From: Mesorhizobium japonicum MAFF 303099
Lineage (GTDB): Bacteria; Pseudomonadota; Alphaproteobacteria; Rhizobiales; Rhizobiaceae
Length of the DNA: 64,000 nucleotides
Direction: 5' to 3'
NCBI RefSeq assembly: GCF_000009625.1
Contig: NC_002678.2
Location: forward strand, 5,240,001-5,304,000
The notes under the pieces are model-generated. The model ran no database searches. It had not been told where the DNA came from and saw only the letters and a program-made list of their open reading frames with translations. Position 1 is the stretch's first letter. Each line of letters begins with the position of its first letter. Below, piece after piece: positions 1-8,055 of this stretch. Made by a program: the position numbers and the translations under genes.

Positions 1-1
1 C

Positions 2-1324
2 AATCTTACCGGCCCGCTGACCATCGAAGCGACCGCTGCCGCAAAGGACTCCTTCCTGGCGGAAATGGTTCGGCTGATGGAAGCCCCCGAAGGTGGTCGT
101 GCGCACTATCGGCGGATCGCCGACCGTGTCTCGGCGCTCTACGCGCCGGTGGTCCATCTCACCGCCTTCGTGACGTTCCTTGGCTGGATGGCGGTAACCG
201 GCGACTGGCACCGGGCAGTGACGATCGCGATCGCCGTTCTCATCATCACATGCCCGTGCGCGCTCGGTCTGGCCGTGCCGATCGTGCAAGTGGTCGCGGC
301 GCGCCGCTTGTTCGAAGCCGGCGTGATGGTCAAGGACGGATCGGCCATTGAGCGCCTGGCAGCGATAGACGTGGCGGTATTCGACAAGACCGGCACGCTA
401 ACGCTCGGTCAGCCCAGGCTGGTCAACGCGTCGACCATCGATCCGGCGATGCTGGCGATCGCAGCCGACATGGCGGCGCACTCCCGTCACCCGTTCTCGA
501 AGGCCATCGCCGCATTCGCGGGTTTTGCCGGCCAGCCGAAGCTGGAAGCCGTCAGCGAGCACCCGGGTCTCGGCATCGAAGCGACGACCGCGGACAGCAC
601 CTGGCGTCTTGGCCGGCGCGGCTGGGCCGGATGGAAAGCCCGGACCGGTGGCGAAGGCAAGTATGGCGGCTATGGCGGGACGGTGCTTTCGAAGAATGGG
701 AGGATCGTCGCCTCCTTCACGTTCGAGGACGCTACGCGCGCCGACGCCAAGGCGGCGGTCGGGCAATTGAAGGATGCCGGCGTGTCGGTCGAAATGCTGT
801 CCGGGGATATAGTCCATGCCTGCGGCGAGGTTGCCGGGACGTTGGATATCGAGAGTTTCGTTCCGGCGCTGCTTCCCTCCGGCAAGGTTGAGCGGATCGA
901 GGTGCTGGCCAGGGCGGGCCACAAGGTTCTGATGGTGGGCGACGGGCTCAACGACACGCCGGCCCTCGCTGCCGCGCATGTCTCGATCGCGCCGGCAACC
1001 GCCGCCGATATTGGCCGCAACGCGGCCGATTTCGTGTTCCTGCGCGAAAGCCTGCTGGCGGTGCCCCTGGCGCTGGATGTCTCGCGGCAAGCGGGAAGGC
1101 TGATCCGGCAGAATATCGCCATTGCGATCGTCTACAACGCTGTCGCCGTGCCGATTGCCATTCTCGGGCACGTCACGCCGTTGATCGCGGCGATCGCGAT
1201 GTCGGCCTCATCGCTGCTGGTCATCGGAAACGGGCTGCGGCTGCAGGGCTTTAGGCTCGCCGAGCTGACGAGGGCTTCTTCGGCAACGCATTCCGGCATT
1301 CACCCATCAGCGCGGTCATCATGA
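2..1324 (+). CDS. fixI: FixI-type P1B cation-transporting ATPase, 3' part
   Basis: Inner-membrane P-type ATPase that supplies copper for assembly of the cbb3 terminal oxidase. The open frame continues to the window edge, so the metal-binding N-terminus and TGE region are missing. Counting from the ATG at 65, the metal-site CPC motif is at residues 63-65 in a membrane helix, the phosphorylation motif DKTGT at 107-111, an HP motif (RHPFSKA) follows, and the GDGLNDTPAL hinge motif precedes two C-terminal membrane helices. The stop codon overlaps the next start (ATGA at 1321-1324), as in fixGHIS operons. The fixS neighbour is what favours FixI over a general CopA copper exporter. Confidence 0.9.
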   Translation, partial: NLTGPLTIEATAAAKDSFLAEMVRLMEAPEGGRAHYRRIADRVSALYAPVVHLTAFVTFLGWMAVTGDWHRAVTIAIAVLIITCPCALGLAVPIVQVVAARRLFEAGVMVKDGSAIERLAAIDVAVFDKTGTLTLGQPRLVNASTIDPAMLAIAADMAAHSRHPFSKAIAAFAGFAGQPKLEAVSEHPGLGIEATTADSTWRLGRRGWAGWKARTGGEGKYGGYGGTVLSKNGRIVASFTFEDATRADAKAAVGQLKDAGVSVEMLSGDIVHACGEVAGTLDIESFVPALLPSGKVERIEVLARAGHKVLMVGDGLNDTPALAAAHVSIAPATAADIGRNAADFVFLRESLLAVPLALDVSRQAGRLIRQNIAIAIVYNAVAVPIAILGHVTPLIAAIAMSASSLLVIGNGLRLQGFRLAELTRASSATHSGIHPSARSS

Positions 1325-1470
1325 CGATACTCGTCTACCTCATGCCAGTCGCCCTATTTCTTGGCGCACTGGGGCTGACTGGCTTTCTGTGGGCGTTGAA
1401 GAGTGGCCAATATGAGGATCTTGACGGAGCCGCTGAGCGCATCCTCCGGGACGACAAGCCGGAACGCTGA
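1321..1470 (+). CDS. fixS: FixS/CcoS, cbb3 oxidase maturation protein (49 aa)
   Basis: Small single-span membrane protein needed for cofactor insertion into cbb3 oxidase. It starts MTILVYLMPVALFLG, has one hydrophobic helix (about residues 3-25) and then the family signature WALKSGQYEDLDGAAERIL, ending in a short charged tail. Its start overlaps the fixI stop by four bases, so the two are translationally coupled. Length is typical of the family. It is the last recognisable gene before the genomic island. Confidence 0.92.
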   Translation: MTILVYLMPVALFLGALGLTGFLWALKSGQYEDLDGAAERILRDDKPER

Positions 1471-1495
1471 GCCAGACCGCTGTTCCTGACGCTGT

Positions 1496-1514
1496 GCTGA
1501 CGCCTCCCGTCAGC
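1496..1514 (+). terminator. Candidate hairpin after fixS
   Basis: A perfect 7-bp stem GCTGACG / CGTCAGC with a 5-nt loop lies 26 nt after the fixS stop. No T-run follows, so it may be a weak or Rho-assisted terminator. Confidence 0.35.
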
Positions 1515-1695
1515 CGACTCGGAATAACGATTGAAGCTCCACAACCAGTTAAGTCGCTTAACGTAGATTTGTGAAAAGCCCCTGTCCCTCGAAGGACTGC
1601 GTCGCCGGTCCCGCCCCAACATAGACGCGGCCAATGTCATAACGTACGCAAAGCTGATGTTCATGTTCACGATAGGTGCGGACACGGGGTTGCAG

Positions 1696-2200
1696 TTACA
1701 CTTGTTTGGGTTCAACTGCAGGTTTCGTGCACCCAATTTCGTCCAGATAATCGGCCCACCACTGCACCATACTGACGCGCTTTTCCCAGTGCTCTGCCCT
1801 GGCGTAAGTGCGCCGAACGTCGTTCTTTTCAATATGGGTCAGCTGTCTCTCTTGCGTCTGGATGCCACTTGCCGCATTCATTCAACAGAGTTGATGCCGT
1901 TGCTCGGAAACCGTGAGCCGCTGCTTTTTCTTGCTGTAACCCATGCGACGCAGGGCGGCGTTAAGTGTATTGTCGGAAATCGGACGAGAACCCGATCGCA
2001 CACTTGGAAACAGCAGCGCCTCGCCGCCGGAAATGTCTCTGAGATCGGTCAGGATTTTGATGGCCTGCCTCGAAAGTGCAACGCGGTGCGGCCGCCGCAT
2101 TTTCATGCGTGCTTCCGGGATGGTCCACACCGAACCTTTGAAGTCGAACTCTTCTTATCCGGCGGCTCGCAACTCGCCGGGGCGGGGAAACAGTAGGCGC
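1696..2200 (-). pseudogene. Broken remnant of a P4-type tyrosine integrase
   Basis: This is the C-terminal catalytic third of a phage/island integrase, read from about 2200 down to a stop at 1696. It aligns with the intact integrase at 14244-15554 at both DNA and protein level (shared pieces include RMKMRRPHRV, SGSRPISDNTLNAALRRMGY, NDVRR-YARAEHWE and QWWADYLDE). It is dead: the 5' half is missing, a Trp codon in the stretch AAGWDEFDF has become TAA, and a frameshift after RRMGYSKKK splits the HGFR catalytic motif from the tail. It marks an older integration event or the far end of the present island. Confidence 0.88.
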
Positions 2201-2212
2201 AGTTATGCGACG

Positions 2213-3400
2213 CTAAGTTTCCGGAAATAGCTTAGGAAACAGTTCGTCCAACGTGTCGACCGGGAAGCGTAGCGATACCGGTCCTTTCGGGGTATCGGAC
2301 GCAAGCAGGCCAAGCTCGAGCACCTCGGTAAACACGCGGCGGGCCGTACGTTCCGGCAAGCCAGCGATACGTGAGGCCTCACCGCGATCGAACTCGCCGC
2401 GCAGAAGCGCCTCCTCGAGCAGCCGGAAAGCTTCGGGCTTCAGGTCGTAGCGTTGAACGAACCGCTGCAGGCGCCGGGCTAGTTGGTTCAAATCGAACAG
2501 GCTCGACATGAAACTGACCTGGTCGATGCATACGCGTAGAAACCATAAGGTAAAATCCGCCAGCGCCCGCATAGAAAGATTGCCGCGGCCGTCGCGATCG
2601 CCTTGGCGTGGCATGTCGGCGTGATCCATCATGCGTTTATAGTCGCCGCGGCTTTCCAGACCCCGCGCCAGGCCTCGGGAAATCGACCACAGCCCATGCG
2701 CGGCGATTCCTGCCTCATGGGCCATGGCGTGACTCATCAAGCGGCTGACGCGTCCATTGCCGTCTGGGAAGGGATGAATGTAATTGAACCGATGATGCGC
2801 GGCCGGAATCGCCAATATCCTAGCCGCTTTGCCCGTACGTTGGAAGCGGTACCGGCTAGCGAAATGCTCCATGAACGCTTCGACGCGATCGCTTGACGGC
2901 GGCTGGTGGCGGCCGACAGTGACATCATGTTCAGGCTGTGATCGCCACCGACCCGGAACCATCAAGAATTCTCTGTCTGGGCCGCGAATGCGCAACATCG
3001 CCTCATCGGCGTCACGGTAGAATTCCGCATGCAGCCAGCGCAAAAAATCAAGCGAAGCCGGTTCTGGGAGCTGACCCTCCGCTGCCAGGCGATCGATTTC
3101 CCCCTGCAGTCGAACATGGGCCGCGGCTTCCACCTGCAGGTTGCGTCGTTCCTGGTCTTTGTCGAATTCGCCGGCGAGGGCGCGTTCGATGTCGCGGGGG
3201 CGCGTGTTGTGGCCCTCGATCAGGTTGCTGTAATAGGTGTTCATGATGCGCACGAGATCCGCCAGGTTCGCGGCCGTGCGCGGATGCAGCTTGGCGCCGA
3301 GAACCGCCGAGCTTGCTGACAGCTCAGCCAGCGCGTCGGAGATAGGCTCCGCGACGTCTTCCAGGCGCGCCGGCTCGATGCGCTGTACGGTCTCTTCCAT
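2213..3400 (-). CDS. Fic-domain protein with N-terminal inhibitory motif and C-terminal winged helix (395 aa)
   Basis: Fic enzymes transfer AMP or other nucleotide moieties onto target proteins. The complete catalytic motif HPFPDGNGR is at residues 209-217. An S-x-x-x-E-G motif at 58-63 (SNLIEG) fits the auto-inhibitory helix of class II Fic proteins, where the Glu blocks ATP binding. The last 70 residues carry a helix-turn-helix ([16 protein letters not shown]), as in DNA-binding Fic proteins. The start at 3400 is fixed by an in-frame TAA 12 bases upstream and has no Shine-Dalgarno; a TTGACA box (3436-3441) with TCTAAC (3412-3417) would give a very short leader. The upstream region carries six TGGCCGA sites, one touching the start codon, suggesting autoregulation. 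Confidence 0.88.
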   Translation of the reverse strand: MEETVQRIEPARLEDVAEPISDALAELSASSAVLGAKLHPRTAANLADLVRIMNTYYSNLIEGHNTRPRDIERALAGEFDKDQERRNLQVEAAAHVRLQGEIDRLAAEGQLPEPASLDFLRWLHAEFYRDADEAMLRIRGPDREFLMVPGRWRSQPEHDVTVGRHQPPSSDRVEAFMEHFASRYRFQRTGKAARILAIPAAHHRFNYIHPFPDGNGRVSRLMSHAMAHEAGIAAHGLWSISRGLARGLESRGDYKRMMDHADMPRQGDRDGRGNLSMRALADFTLWFLRVCIDQVSFMSSLFDLNQLARRLQRFVQRYDLKPEAFRLLEEALLRGEFDRGEASRIAGLPERTARRVFTEVLELGLLASDTPKGPVSLRFPVDTLDELFPKLFPET

Positions 3401-3402
3401 GA

Positions 3403-3636
3403 TTGGCCGATGTTAGATCGCGCTAAGTACGCATATGTCAACAGAAATTTTAGCTGAGCGCCCATAACTGGCCGATCATTTGGCCGATGTTAGCCGCTAC
3501 CTCAGCTTCATCGAGACGGTTGATCGACGACGCCAATGCCGATGCCGATGATGGCCGATATTCGCTATGCTTAGCGCATTGATAGTATGTACAAATTTGC
3601 GATCGGTAGGTCGATTTGGCCGATCGCTTGGCCGAA
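3403..3636. repeat. Six reiterated TGGCCGAT/A sites upstream of fic
   Basis: The octamer TGGCCGAT occurs at 3404, 3469, 3481, 3552 and 3617, and TGGCCGAA at 3629. Two pairs (3469/3481 and 3617/3629) are spaced exactly 12 bp. The 14-mer TTGGCCGATGTTAG is repeated exactly at 3403-3416 and 3480-3493. The array lies only in the region before the Fic gene and looks like a set of operator sites. The rest of 3401-3924 shows no convincing gene. Confidence 0.7.
3412..3441 (-). promoter_or_regulatory. Putative fic promoter giving a nearly leaderless mRNA
   Basis: On the minus strand TTGACA at 3441-3436 is followed after 18 bp by TCTAAC at 3417-3412. The Fic start codon is only 11 nt past the -10 box, so the 5' leader would be a few bases. 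This agrees with the absence of a Shine-Dalgarno sequence. Confidence 0.45.
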
Positions 3637-3924
3637 CTTCGCCGGTCGCGCTGACTAGGGATATACGACCAGGAAAATACAGGCGACTCCAAATGATTCT
3701 CCAGAGACTGCGGAAGCACGCGACGCTGCGACCAGGCTGCGCGAGGACTCGAACGAGGCAGCCCAATATCTGCTGAGCTCTGCGAGAGCGTGTGGAAGCC
3801 CGATGCGGGGGGCAGGTTCTCACGTTTGCGTTCGAGTGCGATCCATTCGCTCTCAAATCGCGACTGGCGTCTTTGACGCTGGATTTGAATCCACAATAGA
3901 TACGTGCCGACAATACACCTGTAA

Positions 3925-4122
3925 GCAACGTCTGCCAGTCATAGAGCGCGCCTTAGCAATGCCAAGAAGATTCTGTGGTCGCGTTCAGAATCAGATCAGA
4001 TATTGTCTGATGCGGCAATGCCTAAACTTGAGAGAGAGCTGAAAGCCAGCGGGACTCTTAAGGTGGGAACAGCGAACGAGCGCGGTTCGCCACCCGCTAA
4101 GACTGCGGCATTTACTTGCTAG
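3925..4122 (+). pseudogene. Coding-like tail of an unknown gene, no start
   Basis: The frame from 3925 to a TAG at 4120-4122 has protein-like composition (for example AMPKLERELKASGTLKVG), but an in-frame TAA precedes it at 3922 and the only ATG is internal at 4018. It probably is the 3' remnant of a gene lost during island decay. I do not recognise a family. Confidence 0.3.
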
Positions 4123-4799
4123 GGAGACCTCGACGAAATTTGGATACCGCCGACGGCGAGGAAGCGTTCGCCAGGAAATCCGATCGACCGCATGTATTCT
4201 CCGCCCGCAATACCCAGCATGTTTGCAGAGAGGTCGAGCCATTCGGCCACGAGACCTATTGTGGCCGCCAGGGCTCCGGAATCGCGCCACACCAAGCTCT
4301 CCGGATTGTTGTACGCCGCTGAGACCTTGTCCATGTCGGCCACAAACCGAAGCGTGCAGCCTGCGGCCCCCGGAAGCAGTTGGACCACCTCCGCCCGATT
4401 TAATGCCGCCGAGCCAGCGCGGTGGTTGAGCTCAGCGAACCCATGCCTGGGCAGGTACAGCCTCGGCTGCCCATCGTTTGCGCACATCTGGCAGACTATA
4501 TGGATGCAGTGAAGCCCGCCCGCCGCTGGCGCTGGCCGCCGGTCAATCTCGATCCCGGCGCGTCCGACACCGTCGTTCGTGACCGTTCTGGCCGAATGCC
4601 AGAGCACCGCCTCGATGTCCGACCAAGCAATATCGCCCCCGACGCTTGATCGGCGGGCCTGCAGCATTTCCTTGAAGGCGTGCTCATGCGTTGGCTGCGG
4701 CGGGTCCAGCACCGATAGGGTGCAGTCGGGAGGCAGCCACGCAACCCATTTCCCTGCTGGCGTTCGAGGGTGGGGTTCGTCAGTGAGGAGTCCAGCCAA
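4119..4799 (-). CDS. SagB-type / nitroreductase-family flavoprotein (about 226 aa)
   Basis: Predicted FMN-dependent oxidoreductase of the nitroreductase fold. Features of SagB-like dehydrogenases are visible: an early RRSS segment followed by WSDIEAVLWHSA, then the block RPAPAAGGLHCIHI (family pattern R-PSaGalhPle), a YLP-H segment, and the C-terminal block DSGALAATIGLVAEWLDL, the usual helix that closes the flavin site. It is the last gene of the minus-strand operon and overlaps the end of the QueC-like gene. I place the start at TTG 4799 because the frame must begin near the QueC stop and no good ATG exists there; an ATG only appears about 43 codons later. In RiPP pathways such enzymes oxidise azolines; its substrate here is unknown. 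Confidence 0.65.
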   Translation of the reverse strand: MAGLLTDEPHPRTPAGKWVAWLPPDCTLSVLDPPQPTHEHAFKEMLQARRSSVGGDIAWSDIEAVLWHSARTVTNDGVGRAGIEIDRRPAPAAGGLHCIHIVCQMCANDGQPRLYLPRHGFAELNHRAGSAALNRAEVVQLLPGAAGCTLRFVADMDKVSAAYNNPESLVWRDSGALAATIGLVAEWLDLSANMLGIAGGEYMRSIGFPGERFLAVGGIQISSRSP

Positions 4800-5376
4800 G
4801 GGCCTGCCATGTGTTGAAGTGCTTGGTGCAGCCGCGGCACCTGCCGCAAGCGTAGTTGCCGGTATGACAGGAATGCGCCCAGGCAAGCGTGCCCTGATCG
4901 ATTCCCGATCGACGCACCAGCTCGACCGCATCGAGTTCGATGGCGGGCGCCTCGACGACTATCCCGCCCTCCTGCATGGCCATGAGCTGCGATGCCCGCT
5001 CCACGAACTCGGGCCGACCGTCGGCGTGGGCGCCATCGGTGGCCAGAGCGCCTATCAGCAGCCGCGACACGCCATGGCGCACCGCCGCCATTCCGGCCAG
5101 CGTGACGAGCAGTTGGTTCCGGAAGGGCCACCATTCCGACACCGGCGCCGCGGCGTCGGGCGCGGTACCGGCCATATCGCCAGAACCCAGGGACGAGCAG
5201 TCGACCCGGATCACCTCGTGCGAGATGCCGAGTAGTTGGGCCACGTGGCCGGCGGCGTCGATCTCGGCTTCGGCCGGCTTCTGGCCGTAGTCGATCGTCA
5301 ACGCGACGTCGGGCCGAAGCCACCATGCGATGCTGACAGAGTCCATGCCGCCCGACAGGAGCAAGGCGGTAGTCAT
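4780..5376 (-). CDS. QueC-like 7-cyano-7-deazaguanine synthase homologue (198 aa)
   Basis: PP-loop ATP-dependent enzyme. QueC converts 7-carboxy-7-deazaguanine to preQ0. The ATP motif SGGMDS is at residues 8-13, TIDYGQK at 27-33, the PFRNQ substrate/ATP segment at 84-88, and a four-Cys zinc site at C170, C177, C180, C183 (CGRCRGC). At 198 residues it is shorter than ordinary QueC (about 230). Its start overlaps the stop of the upstream kinase-transferase gene (ATGA). No queD, queE or queF lies nearby, so it is unlikely to be the housekeeping enzyme. QueC homologues in type IV CBASS and Qat act in defence, reportedly on partner proteins; by analogy this one may act on the small protein upstream. 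Family call is firm, role is inference. Confidence 0.85.
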   Translation of the reverse strand: MTTALLLSGGMDSVSIAWWLRPDVALTIDYGQKPAEAEIDAAGHVAQLLGISHEVIRVDCSSLGSGDMAGTAPDAAAPVSEWWPFRNQLLVTLAGMAAVRHGVSRLLIGALATDGAHADGRPEFVERASQLMAMQEGGIVVEAPAIELDAVELVRRSGIDQGTLAWAHSCHTGNYACGRCRGCTKHFNTWQALGWTPH

Positions 5377-6575
5377 CGCGGCAGTCTCCAGACAGCCTGG
5401 TAGATGGCCGTCGCGAAGTCGCTGGTCACCGTCGCCCCGGAGCCTACGAACATCTTGAGATCCTCCTCCCGCGAATTCTCGGCCAGCGCGACGACCGGTA
5501 TGCCCTTGCGGATGGCGTAGCCCGCCTCAAAGACGGTCCCGGGGTCCATCCCGTTGACGATCGCCAGCAGTACGTCGCAGTCCTCGATGCCGGCGAGATC
5601 CGCCGGAGCGACGACCTCGGCGGCGCCCGGTCCGACCTCGTGGATGGGCGAGAACACCTGGGCACCTGCTTGCAGCAGGGCGCGCCTGCTTTCCTCCACC
5701 AGCCAGCGCTGCCCGAGGTCGAAGAACGGCGCCGCCAAGTATATGCGGCCCGTACCCGGGCGCACCTGCTCGAACGGCATCGTGGCAAGCGTGGCGGCGT
5801 CCGGGGTGGGAAGGGCGCGATGGCCGCAGTACCACGCGGTCGCCCGCGACGCGATGTCCGCCGCGTCATCGGGCGCCATGTCCTCCAGGGCCCACATTGC
5901 AGCGAACGTTGCGGAGAAGACGTCGCCGGATCCCAATTTCCAAACGCGCTCCGATCGATAGAGGGGGATTTCCCACGCCCCGACCGGCGTGATTACCCGT
6001 GCGCCCAAGGCCCCCATCTTCAGCACGACCACCTCGGCACCGTCGTTCCGGAACAGCCAGTCGGCACCGGCGCGAGGATCTTCCTCGCCGGTGATCGAGC
6101 GCAACTCGAGCCTGTTGAGCACCACTGCAAGCCTCTTGGCCGACGAGCCGTTGGCAGTGAACGCGGCAGCGCCGAAAGCGGATTGTGGATCGTAAACCGC
6201 GATGTTGGCGGCGACGACGGCATCGCCCTCGAGCATGCCGTAGCGGAGCACGACGTCGTCTTTGACGGCGAGCGGCAGTCGCTGGCCCATCAAGCCGATC
6301 GGCGGCGATATGACAGGGTCGCCAAGCGTATGTGCGTAGTCAAACAACACCAGGAAAGGCAGGTCCGTGGGTACCAACTCGAAGTCGGCGAGTTCGGCGA
6401 GGAGTTCGACTTCGCTCCGCGCCCGATCGCTCATGTAAGCGTGCAACCGCTTCCGCGAAGCCTTGACGGTGCCGAGTGCCTGGGCGGCACGACCGGCGGA
6501 TCCGAGGACGGCATCCCAGGTCGGTTGCAGGCAGCGCTCGCGGTAGATCCCGCCTACCACCGAAAGGCTGCGCAT
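5373..6575 (-). CDS. PfkB-like kinase fused to nucleoside 2-deoxyribosyltransferase-like domain (400 aa)
   Basis: Residues 1 to about 270 form a PfkB/ribokinase-like domain: LNRLEL at 153-158 and the anion-hole/catalytic motif as GSGDVF at 215-220 with the catalytic Asp present. Residues 277-400 form a Nuc_deoxyrib_tr domain: IYLAAPFF at 278-285, DCDVLLAIV at 332-340 and the DPGTVFEAGYA motif with the nucleophile Glu350. The domain pairing suggests phosphorylation of a nucleoside together with cleavage or exchange of its glycosidic bond, in the cytoplasm. The start ATG overlaps the upstream stop (TGATG) and the stop overlaps the QueC-like start (ATGA), so stoichiometric co-translation is likely. 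The substrate cannot be told from sequence. Confidence 0.8.
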   Translation of the reverse strand: MRSLSVVGGIYRERCLQPTWDAVLGSAGRAAQALGTVKASRKRLHAYMSDRARSEVELLAELADFELVPTDLPFLVLFDYAHTLGDPVISPPIGLMGQRLPLAVKDDVVLRYGMLEGDAVVAANIAVYDPQSAFGAAAFTANGSSAKRLAVVLNRLELRSITGEEDPRAGADWLFRNDGAEVVVLKMGALGARVITPVGAWEIPLYRSERVWKLGSGDVFSATFAAMWALEDMAPDDAADIASRATAWYCGHRALPTPDAATLATMPFEQVRPGTGRIYLAAPFFDLGQRWLVEESRRALLQAGAQVFSPIHEVGPGAAEVVAPADLAGIEDCDVLLAIVNGMDPGTVFEAGYAIRKGIPVVALAENSREEDLKMFVGSGATVTSDFATAIYQAVWRLPR

Positions 6576-6913
6576 CAGACGGGTACCACCTCGACGGTGT
6601 AGACGCCGCCCGCTATGGCCAGCACCGTCGCCGTGTAGGCCACGCCACGTTGGACGATGCAGTTGATGACCTGCCTATAGCCCAGGAAAGTCAGGGAGCC
6701 GCCGATTCGTCCCATCGCGTCACGGACGACAAGGGTGCTGGTAGTGCCTGTGGGAACGACGTCGACGGTGAGAACGGTCCCGATGGACACGGGCCCCAGC
6801 ACGGAAGGCTTAGGGCTGTTGATGGGGGCGTTGTAGGTCTGGCCGCAGGTGTCCGGCCCCCCTCCGATTCCCGGACTCAGATCGTCCCTGCTCGAGCCAC
6901 CTCCTCCGGACAT
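6575..6913 (-). CDS. Small MSGGGGS-starting protein, putative partner of the QueC-like enzyme (112 aa)
   Basis: No family recognised. The N-terminus is Gly-rich and flexible (MSGGGGSSRDD, then GIGGG), followed by a compact beta-rich domain with pattern GTVLTVDVV, GRIGGSLTFLG, CIVQRG, YTATVLAIAGGVYTVEV. That alternation of short strands ending in an iGsl turn weakly recalls HIRAN-like barrels; I would not assign it. The start at 6913 is chosen over an ATG at 7009 because AAGGGGAAG stands 5-7 nt before it, and it places the gene 37 bp inside the 3' end of the glycosylase gene. It is coupled to the kinase gene by TGATG. Position directly before the QueC-like pair and a free Gly-rich N-terminus make it a candidate substrate for protein modification. 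Confidence 0.7.
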   Translation of the reverse strand: MSGGGGSSRDDLSPGIGGGPDTCGQTYNAPINSPKPSVLGPVSIGTVLTVDVVPTGTTSTLVVRDAMGRIGGSLTFLGYRQVINCIVQRGVAYTATVLAIAGGVYTVEVVPV

Positions 6914-7701
6914 GCTGTCTTCCCCTTGCTGCGTCCTCCAGTTGAACTCGGATTCGACGCTGGCCGCAAGCCCGCGAATGACGGGCCGATCGATCGCATG
7001 GTTCGCCACATCAGTGCATCGAGCAAGGAAGCGCGTAGGCCGGCAGCGCGGCAGAACCCGATGAAACGGGATTCGAGGCTCACGTAGTCACTCGCAGGCG
7101 TCGCACCGCCGCCGAATATTCCCATATGGACGCACGCCCGCACGATGTGGATATCGAGTATCGCGACCTCGTCGCTCGCCCTGCGGTTCCGGACAACCCA
7201 AGATGCCGTTTTGGGGCCGATCCCCGGCAGCCGCGTCAGTGCGTCCCTGAGCGAGATGTCGTCCAGCGCGGCCTCGTCGATATCGGCGATCCTCGCGAGG
7301 CACTCGCCCAGTTGTCGCGACCTTTGCCTGGCGAAGCGATACCGGACCAACCTATCGCCAACATTCAGAGGCATCGTCAGCATGGCCTCGATCGCACCGA
7401 CGTCAACGACGGCAGTGCTGCGCATCGCTTGCCGCACCCTCCCATATGCCGCGAGACCGACTTCAGCGGGCGCACCGTACCCACCGAGCAGGCAGGCGGC
7501 CACTTCCTCCGCCAGGGTGTCGCCAAGGCCGAACGCCTCACCGCCCGCCAATTCCTGCATCCAGGCCTGTGCGGCCCAGAATGCAGGGGTCAACGCTTCT
7601 TCAAACCGGCCCCAAGCCACTCCCGGGACCACGGACTCCGCAGGATCGGGCAGGAAGAGGCTCACGGGTGTGCCGTTGTGGAGGGAGATGACGTGTTGCA
7701 T
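6877..7701 (-). CDS. OGG-like HhH-GPD DNA glycosylase / AP lyase (about 274 aa)
   Basis: Base-excision type enzyme of the helix-hairpin-helix superfamily. The hairpin motif LPGIGPKTASWVV carries the Lys typical of OGG (bifunctional glycosylase/lyases), and LDIHIVRAC carries the catalytic Asp 19 residues further on. This spacing matches OGG1 (K249/D268). It heads the minus-strand operon. Upstream ATGs at 7746, 7731 and 7722 are in frame, but they leave almost no room for the divergent regulator and lack RBS; 7701 leaves space for a promoter (TTGACC at 7753-7748, TGTAAT at 7729-7724). OGG homologues also accompany type IV CBASS. The substrate could be 8-oxoguanine or another modified guanine. 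Confidence 0.8.
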   Translation of the reverse strand: MQHVISLHNGTPVSLFLPDPAESVVPGVAWGRFEEALTPAFWAAQAWMQELAGGEAFGLGDTLAEEVAACLLGGYGAPAEVGLAAYGRVRQAMRSTAVVDVGAIEAMLTMPLNVGDRLVRYRFARQRSRQLGECLARIADIDEAALDDISLRDALTRLPGIGPKTASWVVRNRRASDEVAILDIHIVRACVHMGIFGGGATPASDYVSLESRFIGFCRAAGLRASLLDALMWRTMRSIGPSFAGLRPASNPSSTGGRSKGKTACPEEVARAGTI

Positions 7702-7753
7702 AAATTGTTCCGAGGAAGTATGCATTACATTCATTTCGTGAAACACAGGTCAA
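7696..7753. promoter_or_regulatory. Overlapping divergent promoters between glycosylase and XRE regulator genes
   Basis: Plus strand: TTGCAT (7696-7701), 17 bp, TATGCA (7719-7724). Minus strand: TTGACC (7753-7748), 18 bp, TGTAAT (7729-7724). The two -10 boxes abut, so one repressor could silence both. TGCAT words recur here (7697, 7721) and twice at the end of the regulator gene (near 8012 and 8022). Confidence 0.5.
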
Positions 7754-8055
7754 TGCAATCGACGGATATCATCGATACCGTGAACGCCGTCCTAAGGAGC
7801 ACTCGCACTCGCCAGCGCGAGTTGGCTGAGTTCTGCCGCGTCACCCAAGGGCATGTGAGCAAGGTTCTTTCGCGCAAGGTGCCGCCTTCCGCCGGGCTCG
7901 AGGCCGACCTCGCCGACTGGCTCGTGAAGGCGGACAGCACCGCAACTGCGTCCGGCTCGGAGTTGGAGGAGGCCATGAGCCGCCTGCGCAACGCGCCGGA
8001 GGAGCATCGAATGCATATTCTGCATATTCTTAATAACCTTTCGGCTCTCATATGA
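7753..8055 (+). CDS. XRE/Cro-type helix-turn-helix regulator (100 aa)
   Basis: Small cytoplasmic DNA-binding protein. Residues about 10-45 hold the HTH (TRQRELAEFCRVTQGHVSKVLS), followed by a Leu-rich C-terminal helix probably for dimerisation. The ATG at 7753 has AGG five bases upstream and lies about 22-29 nt after a good -10 box; an earlier in-frame ATG at 7720 overlaps that -10 box and is rejected. It separates the two arms of the nucleotide cluster and is the natural candidate to regulate both, perhaps as a phage-responsive repressor. Confidence 0.75.
   Translation: MQSTDIIDTVNAVLRSTRTRQRELAEFCRVTQGHVSKVLSRKVPPSAGLEADLADWLVKADSTATASGSELEEAMSRLRNAPEEHRMHILHILNNLSALI

Noticed and set aside
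1471..2200. Left attachment site copying the tRNA-Phe 3' end
   Set aside because: No match to the T-arm/acceptor sequence could be found by eye in this interval.
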